Source: Actinomycetota bacterium
GTDB taxonomy: Bacteria; Actinomycetota; Acidimicrobiia; Acidimicrobiales; AC-14
Direction: 5' to 3'
DNA length: 64,000 nt
Assembly (NCBI GenBank): GCA_005888325.1
Contig: VAWU01000014.1
Span: 1-64,000 of the forward strand
Shown here: piece after piece, positions 27,427-35,419 of the stretch
How the letters are laid out: the number at the start of each line of letters is the position of its first letter
Position numbering within the stretch: the first letter of the stretch is position 1
Translations under genes and position numbers: made by a program
Notes under the pieces: model-generated
Told to the model about the DNA's origin: nothing
Databases searched by the model: none
The model's input: the letters and a program-made list of their open reading frames with translations, nothing else

Positions 27427-28299
27427 GTGTCAGCCAACGAGCATCGCTTCGAGTCCGTCGCCACCGTGCGCGAGGGTCTCCGTTCCGTGGACTACCTCGC
27501 CGATGACGGCATCGCGGGCGTCGTCTATCTCGCCGACCGGTTGCAGAAGCCGGTGCTGGTGGAGGGGCCCGCCGGCACGGGCAAGACCGAGCTGGCCAAG
27601 TCGGTCGCCCTCGCGACCGGCGCCCGCCTCATCCGCCTCCAGTGCTACGAGGGCCTCGACGAGTCGAAGGCGCTGTACGAGTGGAACTACAAGAAGCAGC
27701 TCCTGCGCATCCAGGCCGAGCGCAACGCCGCGGGCTGGAGCGAGATCGAGGACGACATCTTCTCCGAGGAGTTCCTGCTCACCCGCCCGCTGCTCGAGGC
27801 CATCCGCGCGGACGAGCCGGTGGTGCTGCTCGTCGATGAGGTCGACCGCGTCGAGGTCGAGACCGAGGCGCTGTTGCTCGAGGTGCTCTCCGACTATCAG
27901 GTCTCGGTGCCCGAGCTGGGCACGGTGTCGGCCACGCAGATCCCGCTTGTGTTCCTCACGTCGAACAACACCCGCGAGCTCTCGGAAGCGTTGAAGCGGC
28001 GGTGCCTCTACCTGCACGTCGACTACCCCGACCTCGAGCGCGAGAAGGAGATCGTCCTCACCAAGGTCCCCGGCGTGAGCGAGAACCTGGCCGACCAGAT
28101 CGCGCGCATCGTGCGCTCGATCCGCCAGATCGAGCTCAAGAAGGCACCGTCGGTGTCGGAGACGCTCGACTGGGCCCGCACCCTCCTCCTCCTCGGCATC
28201 GACAGCATCGACGCCGAGCAGGCCAAGGACACGCTCCACATCCTGCTCAAGTACCGCACCGACATCGTCAAGGCCGAGAAGGAGCTGTCGGCGGGGTGA
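27427..28299 (+). CDS. MoxR-family AAA+ ATPase
   Basis: AAA+ chaperone of the MoxR class, which works with VWA-domain partners in metal-centre assembly or stress response. The 290-residue protein has Walker A GPAGTGKT (about residues 47-54), Walker B LLVDEVDRV, sensor-1 LTSNN and an arginine-rich ALKRRC block. The GTG start abuts the proA stop. A VWA protein follows 20 nt later, the usual two-gene arrangement. The CoxE-type partner hints at CoxDE-like pairing, but no carbon monoxide dehydrogenase genes are in the window. Confidence 0.9.
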   Translation: MSANEHRFESVATVREGLRSVDYLADDGIAGVVYLADRLQKPVLVEGPAGTGKTELAKSVALATGARLIRLQCYEGLDESKALYEWNYKKQLLRIQAERNAAGWSEIEDDIFSEEFLLTRPLLEAIRADEPVVLLVDEVDRVEVETEALLLEVLSDYQVSVPELGTVSATQIPLVFLTSNNTRELSEALKRRCLYLHVDYPDLEREKEIVLTKVPGVSENLADQIARIVRSIRQIELKKAPSVSETLDWARTLLLLGIDSIDAEQAKDTLHILLKYRTDIVKAEKELSAG

Positions 28300-28319
28300 C
28301 CCGAGATCGTTAGCCGCTG

Positions 28320-29747
28320 ATGCTCGACCTCCTCGCCGGGTTCATCCAGGAGCTCCGAGCCGCGGGATTGCCGGTGTCGCTCACCGAGAACCTCGACGCG
28401 ATGGAGGCCGTGGGCCACATCCCGATCGAGGACCGGGAGGCGTTCAAGTACGCGCTCGGGGCGACGTTGGTGAAGAACCACGCGCACTGGAAGACCTTCG
28501 AGACGGTGTTCGAGGTGTACTTCGCGTTGCGCGGGGCCGAGTTCGGGATCGATGCGGACGACGACGCGTCGGGCAACGGCCAGGTCGGTGAGCGCCAGGA
28601 GGGCATGCCGCAGGCGGGCGGCGGGGGCGGGATGGAGGCACTCACCCCCGAACAGCTCGCTGAGATGCTCTACCGGGCCCTGGCCAACGCCGACGAGGCC
28701 ATGATGAGGGCGCTGGCACGCCAGGCCGTCACCCGCTTCGCCGGCATGGAGCCCGGTCGCCCGGTGGGTGGCACGTACTACCTGTACCGCACGCTGCGGA
28801 ACCTCGACCTCGAGGGAGTGCTGGAGCGGCTGATGCAGTCGGCGCGCGACGACGCCAGCGGTGAGCTCACGTCGCTCGAGGCGCGACTCGAGCGCGACGA
28901 GTTCGAATCGCGCATCGCCGACCTGCGACAGGAGATCGAAGCCGAGATCCGTCGCCGGCTCGTCGCCGACCGCGGAGTCGATGCGATGGCCCGCACCCTC
29001 CGCAAGCCGCTTCCCGAGGACGTCGACTTCATGCACGCCACCCGCGAGGAGATGGGCGCCCTGCGCCGCGCCATCCAGCCCCTGGCCCGCAAGCTCGCGG
29101 TGCGGCTGGCGCGCAAGCGACGGCACGGCCGCAAGGGGCCACTCGACTTCCGCAGCACGGTGCGCCACTCACTCTCGTACGGCGGGGTGCCTGCCGAGCC
29201 GAAGTTTCGCTACCCGCGTCCGGCGAAGCCCGAGATCATCGTGGTCGCCGACATCTCCGGGTCCGTGGCCGCGTTCGCCCGGTTCACGCTGCACTTCGTG
29301 TACGCCATCTCGTCGCAGTTCTCCAAGGTGCGCGCGTTCGTCTTCATCGATGGCATCGACGAGGTGACGCGCTTCTTCGAGGCAACGGAGGACATCAACG
29401 AGGCCGTGCACCGGGTGAACACCGAGGCCGACGTCATCTGGGTCGACGGGCATTCCGACTACGGCCATGCGTTCACCGAGTTCTGGAACCGCTGGGGTCA
29501 CGAGGTAACACCGAAGACCTCGGTCATCCTCCTGGGCGACGCGCGCAACAACTACCACGCCTCGCAGGCGTGGGTGGTGGGTGAGCTCCGGCGACGCGCC
29601 CGCCACGTCTTCTGGCTCAACCCGGAGCCCCGCTCCTATTGGGACACCGGCGACTCGATCGTCTCCGAGTACGGGATCCACTGCGACGGCGTGTTCGAGT
29701 GCCGCAACCTGCGGCAGCTCGAGCGGTTCGTCGAGCACATCGCGTAG
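28320..29747 (+). CDS. CoxE-type VWA domain protein
   Basis: Partner of the MoxR ATPase. The 475-residue protein has an N-terminal helical CoxE-like region (LLAGFIQELRAAGLPVSLTEN), a low-complexity Gly insert (QAGGGGGME, about 100), and a C-terminal VWA domain with MIDAS DISGSV near residue 312. A later LLGDARNNY is typical of CoxE proteins. It presumably binds a metal through MIDAS and acts with the ATPase on an unidentified client. The end is followed by a separate gene for a membrane glycosyltransferase. Confidence 0.88.
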   Translation: MLDLLAGFIQELRAAGLPVSLTENLDAMEAVGHIPIEDREAFKYALGATLVKNHAHWKTFETVFEVYFALRGAEFGIDADDDASGNGQVGERQEGMPQAGGGGGMEALTPEQLAEMLYRALANADEAMMRALARQAVTRFAGMEPGRPVGGTYYLYRTLRNLDLEGVLERLMQSARDDASGELTSLEARLERDEFESRIADLRQEIEAEIRRRLVADRGVDAMARTLRKPLPEDVDFMHATREEMGALRRAIQPLARKLAVRLARKRRHGRKGPLDFRSTVRHSLSYGGVPAEPKFRYPRPAKPEIIVVADISGSVAAFARFTLHFVYAISSQFSKVRAFVFIDGIDEVTRFFEATEDINEAVHRVNTEADVIWVDGHSDYGHAFTEFWNRWGHEVTPKTSVILLGDARNNYHASQAWVVGELRRRARHVFWLNPEPRSYWDTGDSIVSEYGIHCDGVFECRNLRQLERFVEHIA

Positions 29748-29777
29748 CGCGCCGGATAGGGGTACCTCGCATCGGGC

Positions 29778-31241
29778 ATGCTGCATGTCGCGATGGTGCC
29801 GGAGCGGTTGGAGGTGGGGAAGGCGTCTGGCCCGGCGGTCGCGTTGCGCGTGGTCCTCCTCGTGGCCGTCACGTCGGCGTCCGCGGCGGTGCTCCTGCGG
29901 GGCGCGGGCGGCTCATACCGTCCCAACCTCTTGTTGCTGGCCGCTGCGTTCGCAGGCCTGGGGACGCTCGTGGTGCTGGAGCTGCACCGGTTGGCGCTGG
30001 CCCGGGGCCTCCTCATCGGCGCCACCGGCGCGCTGCTCGTGATCGCAGTCGTGGTGCCACCCGTGCAGTCGAACGACCTCTGGCTCTACGCGACGTACGG
30101 GCGCATGGTGAGCCATCACGGGATCAGCCCGTACGCGGCGCCGCCGTCCCGGGTGCACGACGACCCGCTGTACCCACGCGTCGACAGTGTCTGGCGCGGG
30201 ACGCGCTCGCTCTACGGCCCCGGGTTCATTGCCATCGCGGCGGCGGGCACGGCCGTCACCGGTGACTCTGCGCTCGCAGTGCGGCTGCTCTTCCAGGGCC
30301 TGGCCGCAGCGGCGGTCCTGACCGCGCTGCTGCTCGTCGATCGGCGCACGAAGGACCCCATCGTGTGGTTGCTGGTCGGCGTGAACCCCATGGTCATCGT
30401 GGGGGTGGTCAACGGTGGGCACAACGACGCGCTCGTGGCGTTGGCCCTGCTCGGCGGGGTGCTGCTCGCGGTGGTGCGTCGCCCCGTCCTCACCGGCGCC
30501 GCGGTCGCGCTCGGGGTGTTGGTGAAGATCGTCATGATGCTGCCGCTCGCCGCGCTGTTGGTTTGGCTCTGGCGCCGGCAGGGGTTGCGGGCCGCCCTGG
30601 TCACGGGTGGCGTCGCCGCGGTGCTCGTCGTCGGCGCGTACCTCTTGGCGGGCGGGCGCACCGCGCTCGAGCCGGTCAGTGACGCCGAGCACCAGGTGTC
30701 GCGCTCGTCGATCTGGAACAAGCCGCGGCGCGACATGACGTTCGATCTCGTCCGCGACGGCGCAACGGGGAAGGTGGCCGGCGCGATCGCGCGGCGCCGG
30801 GTCACGCGCTGGGCGAACCTCGCGGTAGCGGGTCTCGCCGTGCTCCTCGTCGCGCCCCGAATGCGTGCGAGGTCGCCGGCGGTGCTCGTGGGCGCCGCCA
30901 CCCTGGCCTACCTCCTGGCCGGCGCCTACGTGGTGCCGTGGTACGCGGTGTGGGCCCTGCCGCTCCTCGCGCTCGCGCCCCGCTCGTGGGTCACCGGCGT
31001 CACGCTGGCCATCGCCGCGGTCGTGTCGCTCGCGTACGTACCCGACCCGAGCATGATAGGCCACGCCGTCAGCGTCGTCACCCCTTGGCAGGCGTTGCGG
31101 TACGACATCTTCGCCATGTGGGTGCCGCTGAGCACTTGGACGCTGATCGCCGTCGTTGTCGCGCTCACGATCGTCACGATCCGGCGCCGCCCCGCTCAGG
31201 ACGGAGCGGGCCCTGCGATCTCGGCCATGACGCCGAAATGA
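29778..31241 (+). CDS. GT-C membrane glycosyltransferase (mannosyltransferase-like)
   Basis: Polytopic protein of 487 residues with roughly eleven to twelve membrane segments. The first large loop carries NDLWLYATYGRM, placing Asp where GT-C enzymes hold their catalytic acid. A later loop has NPMVIVGVVNGGHNDA, as in actinobacterial polyprenol-phosphate-mannose-dependent alpha-1,6-mannosyltransferases. It is therefore likely to add a sugar to a lipoglycan or polyprenol acceptor outside the membrane; donor and acceptor are not shown by sequence. Its last 46 nt overlap the convergent EEP gene. Confidence 0.8.
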   Translation: MLHVAMVPERLEVGKASGPAVALRVVLLVAVTSASAAVLLRGAGGSYRPNLLLLAAAFAGLGTLVVLELHRLALARGLLIGATGALLVIAVVVPPVQSNDLWLYATYGRMVSHHGISPYAAPPSRVHDDPLYPRVDSVWRGTRSLYGPGFIAIAAAGTAVTGDSALAVRLLFQGLAAAAVLTALLLVDRRTKDPIVWLLVGVNPMVIVGVVNGGHNDALVALALLGGVLLAVVRRPVLTGAAVALGVLVKIVMMLPLAALLVWLWRRQGLRAALVTGGVAAVLVVGAYLLAGGRTALEPVSDAEHQVSRSSIWNKPRRDMTFDLVRDGATGKVAGAIARRRVTRWANLAVAGLAVLLVAPRMRARSPAVLVGAATLAYLLAGAYVVPWYAVWALPLLALAPRSWVTGVTLAIAAVVSLAYVPDPSMIGHAVSVVTPWQALRYDIFAMWVPLSTWTLIAVVVALTIVTIRRRPAQDGAGPAISAMTPK

Positions 31242-31990
31242 TCGCTGGCGAAGGTGCCCGTGAGCGAACGGTCGCAGACGACGCGCGCTGACTCCACCCG
31301 TCCCGCGCCGCTGTCGCGCCGCCAGCCGACGAAGATGTAGTCGATCCGGCCGTCGGGCTCGCGGTCGAGCGCGGCGAACGAGTTGCGGTTGTCCCACGTG
31401 TATCCGGGCCCGGTGCCACCCGCGACCCGCCAGGCCTCCTGGAAGAAGGCGCTTCGCCCTTCCAGCGAGGCCAGCCCACACAGGAAGCGGATCTCGTCGG
31501 AATCGGGGTTGGCGTTGAGGTCGCCGCACAGGATCGGCGGGAACGGTGAGGTCGCATCCGCCTGCGCCTCGATGGTTCCGACGACCTTCAGGACCTGCGC
31601 CTCGCGGATGTAGCCATGGTGGTACTGCCAGTTGAGGTGGGTGCAGAAGACGTCGAGGCCATGGGTGCGCGCGTGGAGCAGCACCCGTCCCTCGTCGTCC
31701 TGGTCGAGTGCGGGGAGCGGGGTGATGTCGTGGCCGTCGATGGGCCAGCGGCTGAGGACGGCGTCACCGAACCAGGCGCCGTTGCCGAGGTCGAGCCCGG
31801 GAGCACCGACCCAATGGCGCTGCGTGCGCTCGGCCAGCCAGGCGGCCTGGTTGCGACCGTCCTCGAGGGCGACGACCTCCTGGAGGCACAGCACGTCGGG
31901 CTCGACGTGCTCGATCCACGCCACGATCTCATCGCGGCGGGCCCGCCAGTGCCCCACGTTCCAGATGTTCAACGTCATCACGCGCAACAT
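31196..31990 (-). CDS. Endonuclease/exonuclease/phosphatase family protein
   Basis: A 264-residue EEP-fold hydrolase. Family motifs in order are TLNIWN (Asn), LCLQEV (catalytic metal-binding Glu), FCTHLNW, LCGDLNANP (Asp and Asn), RIDYIF and the terminal SDHFGVM (catalytic His). There is no signal peptide, so it acts in the cytoplasm. It could be a nuclease or a phosphodiesterase/phosphatase; the motif set does not decide. A TAAGTT hexamer lies 6 nt before ATG. The 3' end overlaps the convergent glycosyltransferase gene. Confidence 0.85.
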   Translation of the reverse strand: MLRVMTLNIWNVGHWRARRDEIVAWIEHVEPDVLCLQEVVALEDGRNQAAWLAERTQRHWVGAPGLDLGNGAWFGDAVLSRWPIDGHDITPLPALDQDDEGRVLLHARTHGLDVFCTHLNWQYHHGYIREAQVLKVVGTIEAQADATSPFPPILCGDLNANPDSDEIRFLCGLASLEGRSAFFQEAWRVAGGTGPGYTWDNRNSFAALDREPDGRIDYIFVGWRRDSGAGRVESARVVCDRSLTGTFASDHFGVMAEIAGPAPS

Positions 31991-31996
31991 CCCGGC

Positions 31997-32002
31997 AACT
32001 TA
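31997..32002 (-). promoter_or_regulatory. -10 element (TAAGTT) of the EEP gene
   Basis: On the minus strand TAAGTT ends 6 nt before the ATG at 31990, without a Shine-Dalgarno, predicting a leaderless transcript. Confidence 0.5.
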
Positions 32003-32059
32003 CGGGTTGGGCGCGCCGGACGCCGCGGGGCCCGGACGGCACCACGCGACTGCGGCGGG

Positions 32060-32084
32060 CCGGCGGGGTTGGGGTCCCCGCCGG
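32060..32084 (-). terminator. GC-rich hairpin downstream of cysH
   Basis: A perfect 9-bp stem CCGGCGGGG/CCCCGCCGG with a 7-nt loop lies about 80 nt beyond the cysH stop and 70 nt before the next gene's start. There is no U-tract, so it would be an intrinsic-terminator-like or RNA-stabilising hairpin rather than a canonical terminator. Confidence 0.4.
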
Positions 32085-32100
32085 ACGCGGCGGGTGCCGA

Positions 32101-32164
32101 AGCGAAGCGGAGGCGGGCCCCGCCGCCATCAACAGAGCGAAGCGGAGGCGGGGCCCGCCGCCAT
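32101..32164. repeat. Two 29-bp direct repeats with internal hairpin
   Basis: Two copies of a 29-bp element starting agcgaagcggaggcgg lie at 32101-32129 and 32136-32164, with a 35-bp period. They differ only by a G/C swap in the GGGCCCC core. Each copy is itself self-complementary (GGCGGGSCCCGCC). The second ends at the cysH stop codon. They look like a REP-type or transcript-end repeat. Confidence 0.75.
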
Positions 32165-32851
32165 TTACAGGTGCAGGCCGCACTCCGTCTTCTGCGTGCC
32201 GGCCCAGCGCCCGGCGCGGGCGTCGTCGCCCTCGGAGACCGGCTGCGTGCACGGCCAGCACCCGATCGACGGGTAGCCGCGCTCGACGAGCGGGTTCACC
32301 GGCACGTCGTGGGCCCTGACGTAGTCGGCCACGTCGAGGTCGGACCACGTGGCGAGGGGGTTGATCTTCACCAGGCCGCGCAGGTCGCGCACGACGATCG
32401 GGGCGGCCGCGCGCGACGGCGCCTCGGCTCGGCGCAGTCCGCTCATCCATGCCTCCTTGCCGGCGAGGGCGCGGTCGAGCTGGCCCACCTTGATGGCCGA
32501 GCAGCAGTTCTCGGGATCGACCTTCCAGAGCTCTTCGTCGTGGGGCGGCACGGTCATGATGCGCAGGTTGAGCCCGTAGTGCCGGCGCACGCGCTCCATC
32601 GTCTCGAGCGTCTCGGGGAAGTGGTAGCCGGTGTCGATGAACACGACCTCGATCGCCGGCTCCACCTTCACGGCCAGGTCGATGAGCACGGCGTCGGTCA
32701 TCGACGCGGTCATGCACAGGTGGGGGTGGAAGGTGTCGACGGCCCACCGGATGATGGCGGCGGCCGACTGGGGCTCGAAGCGCTGGTTCAGCTCCGCCAG
32801 GTAGTCGTCGCCGAGTGAGCCGCGCTCGTCTACGAATGCAGCGCTTGCCAT
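32165..32851 (-). CDS. cysH: Adenylylsulfate (APS) reductase, CysH family
   Basis: Reduces activated sulfate to sulfite. The 228-residue protein has two cysteine pairs, Cys116-Cys117 (CCSAIKV) and Cys198/Cys201 (CWPC), that ligate a 4Fe-4S cluster in the APS-specific type. The catalytic ECGLH at the C-terminus carries Cys224. The PAPS-specific enzymes lack the cluster cysteines, so APS is the predicted substrate. The ATG overlaps the cysC 3' end by 22 nt. It is the last gene of the minus-strand operon sir-cysC-cysH, which supplies sulfide for cysteine. Confidence 0.93.
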   Translation of the reverse strand: MASAAFVDERGSLGDDYLAELNQRFEPQSAAAIIRWAVDTFHPHLCMTASMTDAVLIDLAVKVEPAIEVVFIDTGYHFPETLETMERVRRHYGLNLRIMTVPPHDEELWKVDPENCCSAIKVGQLDRALAGKEAWMSGLRRAEAPSRAAAPIVVRDLRGLVKINPLATWSDLDVADYVRAHDVPVNPLVERGYPSIGCWPCTQPVSEGDDARAGRWAGTQKTECGLHL

Positions 32852-33369
32852 ACCGCCTCCACGGACTCTTCGAGGGTTTGGGTGTGGGTGGGAACCACCA
32901 GCTCGGGGTCGATCGGCGGCTCGTAAGGATCGTCGATCCCGGTGAGGCCGCTGAGGTCCCCTGCCTTCTGCTTCGCGTACAGGCCCTTTACATCGCGGTC
33001 AGAGCAGACGTCGACGGGCGTCGACACGTAGACCTCGAAGAAGCGGCCGTCATGGAGGACGCGCATCTCGTCGCGCACGTCGCGGTACGGAGACACGACC
33101 GAGCACAGGACCACCACGCCGTTGCGGGAGAGGAGGTGGGCCACGAAGCCGATGCGGCGGATGTTCTCGTCGCGATCGGCCCGGCTGTAGCCGAGGTCCC
33201 TGGTGAGGTAGGTGCGTACGACGTCGCCGTCGAGGATCTCGACCCGACGGCCCTCGTCGAGGAGCCGCTTCTCGACGCCGCGCGCGATCGTGGTCTTGCC
33301 GGCCGAGGGCAGGCCGGTGAACCACACCGTGAGACCGGCGTCGAGGTCGATCGTCACGTCGCCGCGCAC
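32830..33369 (-). CDS. cysC: Adenylylsulfate kinase
   Basis: Phosphorylates APS to PAPS. The 179-residue protein has the P-loop GLPSAGKT (residues 19-26), the DGDVVR and LGYSRADRDENIRR motifs and SPYRDVRDEMR, all typical of APS kinase. The 5' end overlaps the sir 3' end and the 3' end overlaps cysH, so the three are translated together. Because the neighbouring CysH appears to use APS directly, the PAPS made here may serve sulfation instead. cysD/cysN sulfurylase genes are not in the window. Confidence 0.93.
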   Translation of the reverse strand: MRGDVTIDLDAGLTVWFTGLPSAGKTTIARGVEKRLLDEGRRVEILDGDVVRTYLTRDLGYSRADRDENIRRIGFVAHLLSRNGVVVLCSVVSPYRDVRDEMRVLHDGRFFEVYVSTPVDVCSDRDVKGLYAKQKAGDLSGLTGIDDPYEPPIDPELVVPTHTQTLEESVEAVWQALHS

Positions 33370-35150
33370 TCACCCTCGCCGACGTCGGCGCTGAAGGGCC
33401 CGGTCTCGTCGAAGTCGATGTAGAAGTCGGGCCGCTCGTCGGGCGGCGGGAAGACGTCGAGCACCTTCAGGTCGGACCCGACCGACGAGGCGCCACCCGC
33501 GTGCTCCAGCCATTCGGTGAACGTCTGCCCGGCGACCCGCTCGGCCGCGAAGCGACCCACCACCCGCACGGTGGCCTCCGCGCAGTTCTTGGCGGGCAGG
33601 CGCAGGGCGCGCTGTCCGAACGCCACCTCGGTCTGGCCCACGTGACCTCCGAGGAGCATCTGATAGCCGGGAGCGGACTGGCCGTGTGCCCGGCGCTCGG
33701 CGCCGCAGAAGCCGATGTCGGCCACGTGGTGCTGGCCGCACGAGTTGGTGCAGCCCGAGATGTTCACGCGCACGCCGCCCACCTCGGCAAGCCCGGCCTC
33801 CTCAAGCGCCCGACCGATGTCGGACGCCAGCCCGCGCGACTGCGTGACGGCCAGGTTGCACGTGTCGGCGCCCGGGCAGGCCACCACGTCGCGCGCCAGC
33901 TCGGCACCCGGTTCCGCCATGCCGATCGTGTCGAGGCGGCGGTGCAGGACGGGGAGCTGCTCCTCGGTGAGGTCTCGGAAGACGACGTTCTGCCGGTTGG
34001 TGACGCGCACCGAGGCCCTGAGCTCACGCTGGATCGAGGCGAGGGCGCGGAACTGGTCGCTCGTGATGTCGCCGAGCCGCGCGTAGGCGTACGCCGAGAC
34101 CGTGCCCTTGGCCGTGCCGCGCACCACGTTGGCGTCGTCCCACCGACCGTACGGGTCGGTCCGCTGGATGCTCACCGGCGTGCCCCAGCCCATGGCCGTG
34201 GGCTCGACGGCCGTGCTCACGCCTGCCGGCGCGTCGCCGTGCTCGTCGACGTACGCGGGGATGCCACCCGGCCAGCTGTTCGAGGCGAGGAGGAACTTGC
34301 GCTCCTTGAGCACCCGCTCGCGCAGCTCGTCGATGCCCATCGTGTCGAGCAGCCACTTCATGCGGGCGCGCAGCTTGTTGTCGCGGTTGCCGTAGTGGTC
34401 GAACGTGCGGAGCGCAGCCTCGAGCGTGGGCAGCAGCTCCTCGCGCGGCGTGAACTCCTCGAGCGCCTGCGCGGCATGGGGGTTGGCACCGAGGCCACCG
34501 GCGATGAACACGCGGAACCCGGGCTCGACCGTGCCGTCGACGCGTGGCCGGTTGACCGCGATGACCCCGATGTCGTTGAACATGGCCTGGCCGCAGTCGG
34601 TGACGCAGCCGGAGAAGTTGATCTTGAACTTGCGCGGCAGGCGCTGCGCGTAGGGGTTTCGGAGGAAGTGGCGGAAGGCGGCCTCGGCCCACGGCGAGAT
34701 GTCGAGCACCTCGTAGGGGCAGGCACCTGCCAGGTGGCACCCCTGCACGTTGCGCACGGTGTCGCCGCAGGCCTCGCGTGACGTCAGGCCCACCGAGGCC
34801 ATGTCGCGCAGCAGCGCGGGGACACGCTCGAGATCGACGAAGTGGAACTGGATGTTCTGCCGGGTCGTGATGTGTCCCCACCCGCGCGAGTACTTGTCGG
34901 CGAGGTGGCCGCACATGTCGAGCTGCTCCGGGGTGAGGGAGCCGTACGGCACCTTGACGCGCACCATCTGGTTGTGGCCGCCCTGCCGTTGTCCGTAGAT
35001 GCCGTTGTTGAGGCGGAAGACGCGGAAGCGATCCTCGTCGAGCTGTCCGTCGAGATACAGGGCGAGCATCCGCTCGAACTTCTCGATGTCGGCGAGCGCG
35101 ACCGGGTCGATGGCGCCGGGGCCGACCTCAGTGATGATCGTCTGGCTCAT
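33354..35150 (-). CDS. sir: Ferredoxin-type sulfite (nitrite) reductase
   Basis: Siroheme/4Fe-4S enzyme that reduces sulfite to sulfide by six electrons. The 598-residue protein has two repeated ferredoxin-like halves. The cluster/siroheme ligands appear as CPGADTC (C-x5-C) and GCTNSC (C-x3-C), followed by ADIGFCG. Substrate-pocket residues lie in TTRQNIQFHF. Linkage to cysC and cysH argues for sulfite rather than nitrite. ATG 35150 is chosen because GGAGG lies 6 nt upstream. It leads the sulfur operon and has a 269-nt upstream region that holds the presumed promoter. Confidence 0.92.
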   Translation of the reverse strand: MSQTIITEVGPGAIDPVALADIEKFERMLALYLDGQLDEDRFRVFRLNNGIYGQRQGGHNQMVRVKVPYGSLTPEQLDMCGHLADKYSRGWGHITTRQNIQFHFVDLERVPALLRDMASVGLTSREACGDTVRNVQGCHLAGACPYEVLDISPWAEAAFRHFLRNPYAQRLPRKFKINFSGCVTDCGQAMFNDIGVIAVNRPRVDGTVEPGFRVFIAGGLGANPHAAQALEEFTPREELLPTLEAALRTFDHYGNRDNKLRARMKWLLDTMGIDELRERVLKERKFLLASNSWPGGIPAYVDEHGDAPAGVSTAVEPTAMGWGTPVSIQRTDPYGRWDDANVVRGTAKGTVSAYAYARLGDITSDQFRALASIQRELRASVRVTNRQNVVFRDLTEEQLPVLHRRLDTIGMAEPGAELARDVVACPGADTCNLAVTQSRGLASDIGRALEEAGLAEVGGVRVNISGCTNSCGQHHVADIGFCGAERRAHGQSAPGYQMLLGGHVGQTEVAFGQRALRLPAKNCAEATVRVVGRFAAERVAGQTFTEWLEHAGGASSVGSDLKVLDVFPPPDERPDFYIDFDETGPFSADVGEGECAAT

Positions 35151-35419
35151 GGGGGCCTCCTTCAGGGACGGCCGGAGGGGAAGCAGGGGAGGGTCGAGGG
35201 GTCGGTCAGCGGGCGCGACTGAGCTCGTCGCGAACCAGGTGGGGCGTGATGCCCTCGGTGACCGACGGGGCGCCGTCACGGCGGAGAAGCATCGTTCGGC
35301 TCGCCCTCATAGGTGTCCAGTCAACCATTCCTGACGAATCTGATCAAGTTTTGGTGCTTTCGGGCCGCGGGCCGACCGTCGGCCCCCGCCGGGCCCCGGG
35401 GACCGGGACGTCCGGTGGC
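35151..35419. other. Intergenic region upstream of sir, AT-richer patch and small frame
   Basis: The 269-nt gap lies between the aroG-type gene end and sir. Positions 35311-35360 are clearly richer in A/T than the surroundings. On the minus strand they contain TTGATCA and TTGACT about 22 bp apart, candidate -35 or operator half-sites. Downstream an ATG at 35310 opens a 34-codon frame (MRASRTMLLRRDG...) ending at 35206. It has no Cys codons, so it does not resemble the Cys-rich leader peptides of some actinobacterial cys operons. Confidence 0.35.

Noticed and set aside
32101-32164. Possible start of a CRISPR array
   Set aside because: Only two copies, spacer of 6 bp, self-complementary GC-rich unit and no cas genes; a REP-like repeat fits better.
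35206-35310. 34-codon frame upstream of sir as a protein-coding gene
   Set aside because: No Shine-Dalgarno, no clear -10 at the leaderless distance, no recognisable motif; kept only as a regulatory-region note.
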